Source: Christensenella timonensis
GTDB lineage: Bacteria; Bacillota; Clostridia; Christensenellales; Christensenellaceae
Direction of reading: 5' to 3'
DNA length: 64,000 bases
Assembly (NCBI RefSeq): GCF_900087015.1
Contig: NZ_FLKP01000002.1
Location: forward strand, 310,001-374,000
Every line of letters begins with the position of its first letter. The first letter of the stretch is position 1. Of this stretch, positions 8,256-16,548 are shown one piece after another. A model generated the notes under the pieces. That model had not been told where the DNA came from, searched no databases, and was given only the letters and a program-made list of their open reading frames with translations. The translations under genes and the position numbers were made by a program.

Positions 8256-9743
8256 CTATGCCTGCTCGCTCAACAGAGCGGCCAGCTTCGTTTCGTCGAG
8301 ATCTTCCGCATCCATACTTGCAGCCAGCTTGCCGCCGCGCATGATCACGATCTTGTTACAGTTCTGGATGAGCTCCGGCAGGTCGTCCGAAATGATGATG
8401 ACGCCCACGCCGTCCTCTACGAGACTGTGCAGTATTTTATGGATATCCGATTTGGAACCGATGTCCACGCCTACGGTAGGGCCGTTTAAGATCAGCAGCT
8501 TCGGGCTGGTGTTCAGCCACTTGGCAAGCACGACCTTCTGCTGGTTCCCGCCGGAGAGCGTCTTGATGGGCGGCTGGGGCGAAGGAGCGGCAATGGACAG
8601 CTTTTTGATCCATTCCCACATAGATTCTTTCATGCCCTTATAATCGATCCTGCCGCCTTTCAGGTAATTCTTGATCGAGGCGGCCACTGTGTTGGTACCG
8701 ATCGGGATTTCGAGGAACAAACCTTCCGTAAGGCGATCCTCCGGCACGTAGCCAATGTTGTTTTTCATCGCATCGGCAACGCTTTTGATCTTGATCTCCT
8801 TGCCATCAAGGAATATCTTACCGCCGGTCGGCGGCGCCATACCGAACAGCGCTTCGCCGATTTCTCCGCGGCCGGAACCCAGAAGGCCGGTAATGCCGAG
8901 CACATCCCCTTCGCACAGCGTGAAACTGACGTCGGAAAATTCCCCGGTACGCTCCAAGTCCCGTACCTCGAGGATTTTTCTTTCCTTTTGCTGCGGGCGG
9001 TAGAAAACGTCTTCAATTTCCCTGCCCGTCATTGCTTTGACAAAGCGCGCGCGGTCGAATTCGTTGATGGGGCCGTCCGCCACGTTTTCGCCGTTGCGCA
9101 GGATGGTGAGCGTCTGGGCGATGTCGTATACCTCGTCCAGTTTATGGTTAACGATGAGTACCGCAATCCCCTGGGATTGCAGCATTTTGATGATTTCGAA
9201 TAATTTCGCAACTTCTTTTGCAGTTAGGGCCGTAGTCGGCTCGTCCATGATGACCAGTTTTGCGTCATTTAAAAGCGCACGGCAGATGGCGACCATCTGT
9301 CTGTTCGCTACGGACAAGCGTTCCACCAAAACGTCAAGCGGGATCTTTGCGCCGATTTTTTCCATCGCTTGTTTGGCGATACTGCGCACGTCTTTCCAAT
9401 TGACAATTTTTTTACCGGAATTGAGTTCACTGTTAAGAGCGATATTTTCAGCGACGGTCATGTTCGGAAAAACTGAAAAGTCCTGATAAATGACCTGGAT
9501 GCCCATTTTGATCGCTTCCATGGGCGTCAATGATTTGAATGTTTTTCCGTCGATGTAGATCTCACCTTCGTCGGCGTCGTGAGCGCCGGAAATGACTTTG
9601 ATCAGCGTGGATTTGCCGCAGCCGTTTTCTCCGGCCAGGCAGCGAACCTCGCCTTTATTGATCGTCAGGTCAACGCCTTTTAAAGCCTTTACACCGCCAA
9701 AGGATTTTTTGATTCCTGTTACTTTCAAGAATACCTCTGACAT
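8256..9743 (-). CDS. Sugar ABC transporter ATPase (RbsA family, two nucleotide-binding domains)
   Basis: A 495-residue double ATPase that powers the importer. Domain 1 has Walker A GENGCGKST, and Walker B LVIMDEPTTAL. Domain 2 has the usual weak Walker A (GLLGSGRGE), an intact LSGGNQQK signature, but a Walker B that reads LLILNGPT: the aspartate and the catalytic glutamate are both replaced. This suggests that only one site hydrolyses ATP. The ATG at 9743 has AAAGGTGG upstream; a longer in-frame extension would run through the upstream hairpin and is unlikely. It lies between the binding-protein and permease genes. Confidence 0.92.
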   Translation of the reverse strand: MSEVFLKVTGIKKSFGGVKALKGVDLTINKGEVRCLAGENGCGKSTLIKVISGAHDADEGEIYIDGKTFKSLTPMEAIKMGIQVIYQDFSVFPNMTVAENIALNSELNSGKKIVNWKDVRSIAKQAMEKIGAKIPLDVLVERLSVANRQMVAICRALLNDAKLVIMDEPTTALTAKEVAKLFEIIKMLQSQGIAVLIVNHKLDEVYDIAQTLTILRNGENVADGPINEFDRARFVKAMTGREIEDVFYRPQQKERKILEVRDLERTGEFSDVSFTLCEGDVLGITGLLGSGRGEIGEALFGMAPPTGGKIFLDGKEIKIKSVADAMKNNIGYVPEDRLTEGLFLEIPIGTNTVAASIKNYLKGGRIDYKGMKESMWEWIKKLSIAAPSPQPPIKTLSGGNQQKVVLAKWLNTSPKLLILNGPTVGVDIGSKSDIHKILHSLVEDGVGVIIISDDLPELIQNCNKIVIMRGGKLAASMDAEDLDETKLAALLSEQA

Positions 9744-9778
9744 GATCTTGTCCACCTTTCCCCCGTTATCATATGCAA

Positions 9779-9800
9779 GGCTCCCCTTTTCGGGGGAGCC
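9779..9800 (-). terminator. Stem-loop between binding protein and ATPase genes
   Basis: GGCTCCCC (9779-9786) pairs perfectly with GGGGAGCC (9793-9800). There is no good T run on the minus strand, so it is more likely an RNA-stabilising or partial-termination hairpin that lets the binding protein be made in excess over the membrane subunits. Confidence 0.6.
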
Positions 9801-9830
9801 CAACATACTTTATTAAAGATTCGTTGTGTC

Positions 9831-10988
9831 TTAGAAGTTGTACAGCGGATCGTCCACGTTGGATTTGTCAACGTCGATCCAAGCCTGTGCAAGCAGGGTC
9901 TTGTCGTTTGCACTGTCAAGCGCCAGCTTCTCGTAGCCCTGTACCGTCAGCGCTGTGCCGGCACCGATCTCTTCGCCGTTCAAGATACGCAGAGCCAGTT
10001 CATTCATCGCGTAACCAGCAGCAGCCGGATCCCAGAAGGAGATCATGTCGATGACGCCGTCACGTACATATTTACCGGAAACGGATACGAGGGACGTACC
10101 AACGATATGCACCTTGCCGGTCATACCCATTTCGTCAACCGCCCTTGCGATACCGGCCGGGTCAGCCATGGAAGAACCCTGGAAGCCTGTGATGTTGGCA
10201 TTTGCCGTCAGGGCTTCTTTGGTCTTGTTGTAAGCTTGTTCCTGGTCTTCTGCGGACTCGATCTTGTCCATAGCCAGTTTCATGTCAGGATAGTTCTGCT
10301 CCTGGTAAGCGATGGAAGAATCCACCCAGGTGTTGTGGGAAGCGGATGTCAGATAGCCAACCATCATCGCGTACTCACCCTTTTCGCCCATGAGCTCTGC
10401 CAGCTTCATCATGAAGTGCTCGCCGTAAGCAACGTTGTCAAACGCTTCGATGTCCCAGTCAACGTTCGTCATGCCAGCAGCCTCGTGCGAAATAACTACG
10501 ATACCGGCATCTTTTGCCCTTTTCAGGACTTCTTCAAGGGACGTCGGGTCGTTCGGAACCACGCAGATCGCGTCTACGCCAGCGGCGATCGCTTCTTCCA
10601 CATACTGGGCCTGCTGGGCAGCGTCGGCTTCAGCCGGGCCGTTCTGGTAAGCGTCTACGCCCGTATCGGCAGCGAACTGCTTAACGCCTTCGTCCATTCT
10701 CTGGAACCAGGCAAGGCCCGTTGCTTTGGGGATCGTAACGATCGTGTAGTCCGTCTTGAGTTCCTTCAGGGACGCATGGTCTCCGGGAACGATCTGGTCG
10801 CTTGCCGGCGCTGCGGACGCGGATTCGCTTGCAGCAGCCGATTCGCTTGCAGCGGGCGTTGCGGATTCACTTGCAGCAGCCGATTCGCTCGGAGCTGCGG
10901 ATTCGCTTGCAGCAGGAGCCGGGCTCGAGCATGCGAACAGTGAGAACACCATTACCACAGCAAGAACTGCGATGACAATTTTTTTCAT
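9831..10988 (-). CDS. Sugar-binding lipoprotein of the LacI-controlled importer (RbsB/LsrB-like)
   Basis: A 385-residue substrate-binding lipoprotein. The signal peptide ends in a lipobox, VFSLFAC, with the lipidated Cys at 20. It is followed by about 45 residues of Ser-Glu-Ser-Ala repeats, an unstructured tether to the membrane. The type I periplasmic-binding fold begins at YTIVTIPKATGLAWFQRMDEGVKQFA and includes AAGVDAICVVPNDPTSL and the hinge segment ITGFQGSSMADPAGIARAVDEMG. These resemble LsrB and rhamnose/ribose-binding proteins. It is the first gene of the importer operon, with RBS AGGAGG and a promoter region carrying candidate LacI operators. The ligand is unknown. Confidence 0.92.
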   Translation of the reverse strand: MKKIVIAVLAVVMVFSLFACSSPAPAASESAAPSESAAASESATPAASESAAASESASAAPASDQIVPGDHASLKELKTDYTIVTIPKATGLAWFQRMDEGVKQFAADTGVDAYQNGPAEADAAQQAQYVEEAIAAGVDAICVVPNDPTSLEEVLKRAKDAGIVVISHEAAGMTNVDWDIEAFDNVAYGEHFMMKLAELMGEKGEYAMMVGYLTSASHNTWVDSSIAYQEQNYPDMKLAMDKIESAEDQEQAYNKTKEALTANANITGFQGSSMADPAGIARAVDEMGMTGKVHIVGTSLVSVSGKYVRDGVIDMISFWDPAAAGYAMNELALRILNGEEIGAGTALTVQGYEKLALDSANDKTLLAQAWIDVDKSNVDDPLYNF

Positions 10989-11097
10989 TTTTGTTTCCTC
11001 CTAGGTTTTTATACATTTCGTTTTCACGAAAAACTTATTTAAAATCTTTTTGATCTTTCATTTTTAAAGTGAGATTGCGATATCTATTCAACACTTA

Positions 11098-11182
11098 GTT
11101 TAGTAAACGATTGATTGTTTTTATTAAAACTACCACTTACGTTTAGCATTGTCAAGTCGTTTCCAGTGGTAAACTACTAAAC
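11098..11182 (-). promoter_or_regulatory. Candidate LacI operator cluster upstream of the importer operon
   Basis: GTTTAGTAAAC (11098-11108) is palindromic apart from its central base. An inverted GTTTTTATTAAAAC lies at 11117-11130, another GTTTAG at 11141-11146, and ACTAAAC (the same half-site reversed) at 11176-11182. Related sites lie next to the LacI gene at 3289-3320. The surrounding 10989-11400 stretch is AT-rich and holds no gene. Confidence 0.5.
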
Positions 11183-11409
11183 AAATTGCCTTTGCGAAAA
11201 GAAAAACACTTTGTGAACAAAATGCTACCGGTTTTTCTTTTTATCTTCATATTTTTGTAAAAAAATAACGTCTGCTTTGTACATGTTTTTATATATACCC
11301 TGTTTTCCACAAAATATTCATTTTTCTGTTTTAAATCGTATCCATATACCGCCCGGCAATTTTATTTCCTTATAATAATAGAAACATTCACAAAGTCATA
11401 CGATAACTA

Positions 11410-11438
11410 TTGACAGTCATATGACCGCATACTATAAT
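11410..11438 (+). promoter_or_regulatory. Consensus promoter with a palindrome in the spacer
   Basis: TTGACA (11410-11415), a 17-base spacer and TATAAT (11433-11438) match the sigma-A consensus exactly. The spacer contains the perfect palindrome GTCATATGAC (11416-11425), and AGTCATA is repeated 22 bases upstream, so a dimeric regulator may bind there. It drives the ABC exporter genes at 11526. Confidence 0.75.
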
Positions 11439-11525
11439 GAGGGTGTCTTAAGACAGGGGGATTATGATATAATGAATCCCATCGGCACAAACGAAAATTT
11501 GTATCCACTCGAAAGGAGCACCAGC

Positions 11526-12236
11526 GTGTTAACAATCAAGCATTTTACCAAAAGCTACAAAGGCGGCAAAAAGGCGGTCGACGACCTGTCGCTTACCGTA
11601 GAGGACGGAGATATCTACGGGTTTATCGGCCATAACGGCGCAGGTAAAACGACGACCATCAAAGCTGTGGTCGGCATTTTGGATTTTGACGGCGGCCAGA
11701 TCGAAATAGACGGCATGTCCATCAAGGAACAGCCCGTGGAATGCAAGCGGATTACGGCTTATATCCCGGACAACCCTGATCTTTACGACAGCCTCACCGG
11801 CATCCAGTACCTGAATTTTATCGGCGATATTTTTGCGATCCCCAAAGCGGAACGCGAGGCGCTGGTGAAGCAATACGCCGACCTTTTTGAAATCACAGTA
11901 AGCTTAGGCGACCTCATCTCTTCTTATTCCCACGGGATGAAGCAGAAGCTGGCCCTGATCTCCGCCCTCATCCACAAGCCGAAGCTGCTTGTTTTAGACG
12001 AACCGTTCGTGGGCCTTGACCCCAAAGCTGCGCACACAGTGAAACAGATCATGCGTGAGATGTGCGAAAACGGCAGCGCGATCTTCTTTTCCACGCATGT
12101 GCTGGAGGTGGCGGAAAAGCTGTGCAACAAGATCGCCATCATCAAGAACGGCAAGCTCCTGCGCGCGGGAACGATCGAGGAAGTCAAGGGCGACGAAAGC
12201 CTGGAAGACGTATTTTTGGAGTTAATCGATGAATAA
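11526..12236 (+). CDS. ABC transporter ATP-binding protein (ABC-2 type exporter)
   Basis: A 236-residue ATPase. It has Walker A GHNGAGKTTTIK, Q-loop region YIPDNPDLYDSLTG, signature YSHGMKQKLALISAL, Walker B LLVLDEPFVGLDPKA and the H-loop FFSTHVLEVAEKLC. I take the GTG at 11526 as start because AAAGGAG sits eight bases before it; the in-frame ATG upstream at 11421 overlaps the promoter. The stop overlaps the start of the permease gene by eight bases, so the pair is co-translated. The family exports lipids, peptides or antibiotics; the cargo is unknown. Confidence 0.9.
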   Translation: MLTIKHFTKSYKGGKKAVDDLSLTVEDGDIYGFIGHNGAGKTTTIKAVVGILDFDGGQIEIDGMSIKEQPVECKRITAYIPDNPDLYDSLTGIQYLNFIGDIFAIPKAEREALVKQYADLFEITVSLGDLISSYSHGMKQKLALISALIHKPKLLVLDEPFVGLDPKAAHTVKQIMREMCENGSAIFFSTHVLEVAEKLCNKIAIIKNGKLLRAGTIEEVKGDESLEDVFLELIDE

Positions 12237-13821
12237 TCTTGGTTTATTATTAAAAACATATACGCGCACTTCGTTTGGCTTTAACAAGGCGAAGTATTCG
12301 CACGATAAAAAGGCAAAGTCAAAAGGTATGACCGTGCTCCTTACCTTCTGTTATATTATGATCGTTTTTGCCGTATTCGGCATGTGTATCGGTATGATGG
12401 ACAGCCTTTCTGCGATCCACGCAGAATACATCGTTCTAAACATCATCATGATGGCCGCTTCCATTATGACGCTGTTTACGACGATCTATAAGGTAAACGG
12501 TACGCTGTTCGGGTTTGGCGATTATGATATGCTAATGTCGCTGCCCATCAAGACGGGCACGCTGATCACGAGCAGGATCCTGATCCTTTACGGGCTTAAC
12601 TTCCTGTTTGTCTTAGGCGTTATGGTTCCCGCGGCCGTTGCCTACGCGATCATTGCCCAGCCTGCGGCTGCGTTTTATCCGCTTTACATTGTGATGATGC
12701 TGGCCACGCCCCTGCTGCCCATTATCATCGCTACGGTGATCGGCACACTGGTTGCGACGGCGGCCTCCCGCTTCAAGCGTAAAAACGGTATGAACGTTAT
12801 TTTGACGGTCGCCGCATTTATAGTCTTCATGGTCGTATGGATGGGCTTCTGGACAAATTCCGGCGATATCATCGTCAATTTCGCGGACATCGGCGGTTCC
12901 ATCAATCAGGTACTGATGAATATCTATCCCCTGGTCGGTTTGTTTGGAAGTGCGGTAGCGGATTTCAACATTCTTTCCTTCCTGCTCTTCCTGCTGATTT
13001 CGTTGGGCGCGTTCGCTGTCTTTGTGGTTGTGATCGCCAAGCTGTTCAAAAAGATCAACACTTCCATTACTACCACGCGTACGGCATCGAACTACAAGAT
13101 GACGGAGCTGAAAACGGCTTCGCCAAAAAAAGCGCTTTACAAGAGGGAAATGAAACGGTATCTTTCCTCTTCGCGGTACGTCCTCAATACCGCGGTCGGT
13201 CCGCTTCTGCTGATCGTGTTCGGCATCATCCTGCTGGTTTCGGGCGTTGACGGTTTCGGCGTCTATTCGGAGATACCGCAGTTTTCGACGCTGGTCGCGG
13301 TCGCCGCCCCGATGGGAATCTCGTTCTTTTTGGTCATTGCCTCTCCGTCGGCTTCCTCCGTTTCGCTTGAAGGAAGGAACCTGTGGATCGTGCGTTCGCT
13401 GCCTGTGGACACGCGGCTGGTGTTAAAGGCCAAGATCAACGTGACGATGACGCTTTTCTACCCGTCGGTGATCATTTGCGGCACGCTGTTTAACCTCGCG
13501 GTCAAGCCCGACCTTCCGCTGGCGATCGGCATGTACCTGATTCCGCTTGCGTACAGCTATTTCGCGGCGCTGCTCGGCCTCAAGTGCAACCTCAATTCTC
13601 CAAATTTTGACTGGACGAACGAGGTGACGGTCGTCAAGCAGAGCAAGCCGGTCCTGATCACCATGCTGGCCGGTATGCTGCTCACCATCGTCCCCGCGTT
13701 CCTCGCCCTTTTCATGGGGCCGGTCATTATGCTCATCATGTTTGTGGCGGTCACGGCATTGGACATCGTCTTGTACCGCAACCTGATGACCAAAGGCGTA
13801 AAACAATTTGAAAGTTTCTGA
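12229..13821 (+). CDS. ABC-2 type exporter permease, large subunit
   Basis: A 530-residue integral membrane protein with about twelve hydrophobic segments (for example MTVLLTFCYIMIVFAVFGMCIGM, TGTLITSRILILYGLNFLFVLGVMVPAAVAYAI, PVLITMLAGMLLTIVPAFLALFMGPVIMLIMFVAVTA). A charged loop of about 50 residues in the middle (KLFKKINTSITTTRTASNYKMTELKTASPKKALYKREMKRYL) splits the halves. The size and the ATPase in front of it fit the duplicated ABC-2 permeases of Clostridia. Cargo cannot be predicted. Confidence 0.8.
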   Translation: MNNLGLLLKTYTRTSFGFNKAKYSHDKKAKSKGMTVLLTFCYIMIVFAVFGMCIGMMDSLSAIHAEYIVLNIIMMAASIMTLFTTIYKVNGTLFGFGDYDMLMSLPIKTGTLITSRILILYGLNFLFVLGVMVPAAVAYAIIAQPAAAFYPLYIVMMLATPLLPIIIATVIGTLVATAASRFKRKNGMNVILTVAAFIVFMVVWMGFWTNSGDIIVNFADIGGSINQVLMNIYPLVGLFGSAVADFNILSFLLFLLISLGAFAVFVVVIAKLFKKINTSITTTRTASNYKMTELKTASPKKALYKREMKRYLSSSRYVLNTAVGPLLLIVFGIILLVSGVDGFGVYSEIPQFSTLVAVAAPMGISFFLVIASPSASSVSLEGRNLWIVRSLPVDTRLVLKAKINVTMTLFYPSVIICGTLFNLAVKPDLPLAIGMYLIPLAYSYFAALLGLKCNLNSPNFDWTNEVTVVKQSKPVLITMLAGMLLTIVPAFLALFMGPVIMLIMFVAVTALDIVLYRNLMTKGVKQFESF

Positions 13822-13836
13822 TACACTTATGGCTTA

Positions 13837-13864
13837 GGCCGTCCCAAACCCGGGGCGGCCTTTT
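13837..13864 (+). terminator. Terminator of the ABC exporter operon
   Basis: GGCCGTCCC (13837-13845) pairs with GGGGCGGCC (13852-13860), with one T-G pair, then TTTT. Confidence 0.85.
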
Positions 13865-13887
13865 CAGGAGTGCTCCTGCCATGTTAA

Positions 13888-14022
13888 AAGAACTCGCCCT
13901 TTCCAAAACAGTATACGAATACGGATTTTGCGCCCTGGCATGCAGTCGCATCCAACAATAAATATGATGCCCGTTTAAAGACGATCGAAACCATGATTGA
14001 AGCCATCGAAAACAGGTTATAA
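13888..14022 (+). pseudogene. C-terminal remnant of a polyphosphate kinase 2 family gene
   Basis: In this frame the DNA reads KNSPFPKQYTNTDFAPWHAV, then ASNNKYDARLKTIETMIEAI ending ENRL and a stop. The pattern T-x-APW-x-x-x-ASN(N/D)K-x-x-AR and a helical end is what I know from the C-terminus of PPK2 / polyphosphate:AMP phosphotransferases. Only about 44 codons remain, with a stop just upstream in frame and no start, so this is a decayed fragment. No transposon end is visible beside it. The rest of the stretch 14023-14191 shows no other gene. Confidence 0.55.
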
Positions 14023-14191
14023 ATTGGCCATGGAATATTTTTCCTGCAAACGGAACGCCCGTTCACTTTAGGAAACGGCGTTATCCATTTGTTTGAAACA
14101 TATTTACTATTCCATGCGAAACGTTTACGCTTATGTTACATCCGGTATATTCATTTCGCAGCCAAGTTTTTGACGAACGAGGGCAGGCCCT

Positions 14192-15595
14192 ATGGCAACG
14201 AAAAAGCTTCGATTGTTTGACGCTATCCTCGCGGCAGTGTGTATTGTGCTCACGATCGACGCAGTCGCGCCGGCAGCCGCGATCGGCAATTCCCAGTATT
14301 TTTGGTGGATCCTTCTTCTCTTGGGATTCTTTATTCCCTATGGCCTCGTCAACGCGGAGCTGGGGACGGCCTATGAGGATGAGGGAGGACTGTGCGACTG
14401 GGTCAAACGCGCCTTTGGCATCCGTACCGGTTCGCGGGCGGCATTTTATTACTGGATCAACTTCCCCATTTGGGTAACTTCCACACTCGTGATGTTTACA
14501 CAGGTTTTTACCGCGGCGACAGGGATTCCCGTACCGCCCCTGACCGCGCTCTTTGTGCAACTGGGCGTAGTATGGCTGGTGATCTTCCTCTCCAACTACC
14601 GCATCAGCGAAAGCAAATGGCTGGTGAATATCGGCGCGCTTTTAAAGACCGGCCTCATCCTTCTGCTGGGCTGCCTGGGCATATACGCGGCGCTCACGCG
14701 CGGGGTCGCCAATCCCGCAAATTCCTTTGCTGATTTTCTTCCCAGCGCCTCCGGGCTTTCGTATATTTCCATTATCATCTTCAACTTCATCGGCTTTGAG
14801 GTGGTCACCACCTATGCCAGCGACATGCAGAACGCAAAAAAAGAGATCCCGCGAGCTATCATTTTGAGCGGCATCCTCATTACTGCGTTCTATTTATTTG
14901 CCTCTTTTGGGATCGGCGTAGCCATCCCCACAGCCGAACTTTCCAAAGCCAGCGGCTTTATCGACAGCCTACGCATCCTCCTTGGGTCTACCGGCGGTAT
15001 CCTGCTCGTCACCTGCGGCGCGCTTTTTATGTTCACGCTCGTCACCAACATGATGACCTGGTCGCTGGGCGTCAATTATGTGACCCAGCATGCGGCGCAA
15101 TATGGGACGCTTCCAAAATTCCTTGCCAGCAAAAGCAAAAAGCAAAAAATGCCGCTGGGAGCGAACATCACCAATGGAGTGATCATCACCATCATGCTGG
15201 TCGCCGCCGCTATCCTCGAGCTTTCCGGCAGCGGCACGGACGTATTCTGGATGTTCTTTGCGCTCAATGTCGATTTGCTGCTTGCATGTTACCTGTTTTT
15301 ATTCCCTTCTTTCTGGAAACTGCGCAAGATCAATCCCGACCGGGCCCGGCCTTACCGCGTCAAGGGCGGGAAAGTCCGCATTTTCCTGACGGCGCTGATT
15401 CCCTTTGCGCTTTTGTGTATGACGCTTTTCTTCACTTTCTTCGACCAGCAGCCGGACGGCTCGCTCGCCGTCAACCTGCCGATCGTCATTGGGGTGGCGA
15501 TCGCTGTAGCCGTGGGAGAGATTGTCGCCTGGCACAGCATCTCCAAATACAGGAAAAAACAGGCCGCGGCAAAATCTGCGCAGCCTGTGGAATGA
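14192..15595 (+). CDS. APC superfamily amino acid permease
   Basis: A 467-residue transporter with twelve hydrophobic segments. The first helix LFDAILAAVCIVLTIDAVAPAAAIGN, the glycine-rich break GLVNAELGTAYEDEGGLCDWVKRAFG and FIGFEVVTTYASDMQNAKKEIPRAI (helix 6 region with the conserved ANPK/ARK-like loop) mark the amino acid-polyamine-organocation family, closest in feel to glutamate/GABA-type members. The C-terminus is a lysine-rich cytoplasmic tail. It stands alone. A GAGGGCAGG ribosome site lies before the ATG. The substrate is not determinable. Confidence 0.88.
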   Translation: MATKKLRLFDAILAAVCIVLTIDAVAPAAAIGNSQYFWWILLLLGFFIPYGLVNAELGTAYEDEGGLCDWVKRAFGIRTGSRAAFYYWINFPIWVTSTLVMFTQVFTAATGIPVPPLTALFVQLGVVWLVIFLSNYRISESKWLVNIGALLKTGLILLLGCLGIYAALTRGVANPANSFADFLPSASGLSYISIIIFNFIGFEVVTTYASDMQNAKKEIPRAIILSGILITAFYLFASFGIGVAIPTAELSKASGFIDSLRILLGSTGGILLVTCGALFMFTLVTNMMTWSLGVNYVTQHAAQYGTLPKFLASKSKKQKMPLGANITNGVIITIMLVAAAILELSGSGTDVFWMFFALNVDLLLACYLFLFPSFWKLRKINPDRARPYRVKGGKVRIFLTALIPFALLCMTLFFTFFDQQPDGSLAVNLPIVIGVAIAVAVGEIVAWHSISKYRKKQAAAKSAQPVE

Positions 15596-15622
15596 GTTTT
15601 GCTTTTTTTCACCAGGGGCGGC

Positions 15623-15991
15623 TTATTTTTGGGGCAGGACTTCCATCCAGTAGCCGTCCGGGTCTTCGATGAAATAGATCCCCATGGCCTCGTTTTCAAA
15701 ACAGATACAACCCATTTCCTGATGCAGCTTATGCGCCGCCTCGTAATCGTCCGTTTCAAAGGCCAGGTGTATCTCGTTATCCCCCAGGTCATACGGGGTG
15801 TCTTTTTCCCGCAGCCATGTGAGCTCCAACTGGTGCGGCGCCTGCTCGTTCGCCAAATATACGATGGTAAAGCTTCCGTCCCCCGCTTCCTTGCGGCGCA
15901 CTTCTTTTAAGCCCAGCGCCTTTTCATAAAATGCAAGGGACTTCTGCAAGTCGAATACGTTTAAATTATTGTGGATCATTTTGAACTTCAT
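15623..15991 (-). CDS. VOC/glyoxalase I family protein
   Basis: A 122-residue single vicinal-oxygen-chelate protein with two beta-alpha-beta-beta-beta repeats. The start MKFKMIHNNLNVFDLQKSLAFYEKALGL, the QLELTWL strand, NEIHLAFETDD and IYFIEDPDGYWMEVL contain the four expected metal ligands (His, Glu, His, Glu) of lactoylglutathione lyases. It may detoxify methylglyoxal, a by-product of triose metabolism, but other small-molecule lyases look similar. The stop-to-start distance from mscL is one base, so the two genes are probably co-transcribed. Confidence 0.85.
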   Translation of the reverse strand: MKFKMIHNNLNVFDLQKSLAFYEKALGLKEVRRKEAGDGSFTIVYLANEQAPHQLELTWLREKDTPYDLGDNEIHLAFETDDYEAAHKLHQEMGCICFENEAMGIYFIEDPDGYWMEVLPQK

Positions 15992-15992
15992 C

Positions 15993-16499
15993 TCAGCTGT
16001 TCTCCCCTACTTTACGTCCGTATGCTTTTTTACCCTCTTCCACCGCTTCGTCTATACAAACGTCTTCCGGCAATACGGAGGTACAGTGCGGGCAGCGCGT
16101 CGCGTCGTCCGCGATCTCGCCTTTACAGTACGGGCATAAGCGCGGCGCCTTTTCCGGCTCCGGTTCCGGCTTCCTGTTTAAGCTGTTGAGCCCCTTGATC
16201 AGCAGGAAAATTACCAGTGCGATGATCAGGAAATTAATGACCGCATTGATAAACGCCCCAATCTGTATTGCCGCGCCCGCCGGGTCTGCACTGAGCGGAA
16301 TCTTCAGATTGGAAAAATCCATCATGCCTCCGGTCACCAGGCCGATGATCGGGTTGAGGATGTTTTCTACCAGGGCGTTGACGATTGCAGTAAACGCGCC
16401 GCCGATGATCACGCCGACTGCCAGATCCATTACGCTCCCGCGCGAGATAAATTCCTTAAACTCCTGTAATAAGCCTTTTCCTTTTTTCTTTTTTTCCAT
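15993..16499 (-). CDS. mscL: Large-conductance mechanosensitive channel with C-terminal zinc ribbon
   Basis: A 168-residue MscL. LLQEFKEFISRGSVMDLAVGVIIGGAFTAIVNALVENILNP is the near-invariant amphipathic helix and pore helix, and a second membrane segment runs about residues 80-103. Instead of the usual short cytoplasmic helix, the tail continues into a proline-rich linker and a zinc-ribbon module with C122, C125, C136 and C139 (CPYCKGEIADDATRCPHC), followed by an acidic end. The channel releases osmolytes on hypo-osmotic shock. The added ribbon could bind metal or sense redox state; that is speculation. RBS GGAGG supports the start. Confidence 0.92.
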   Translation of the reverse strand: MEKKKKGKGLLQEFKEFISRGSVMDLAVGVIIGGAFTAIVNALVENILNPIIGLVTGGMMDFSNLKIPLSADPAGAAIQIGAFINAVINFLIIALVIFLLIKGLNSLNRKPEPEPEKAPRLCPYCKGEIADDATRCPHCTSVLPEDVCIDEAVEEGKKAYGRKVGENS

Positions 16500-16548
16500 C
16501 CCTTACCTCTCCTCCCGGTTATGGTTTTGATTTATGATTCCATGGCGG

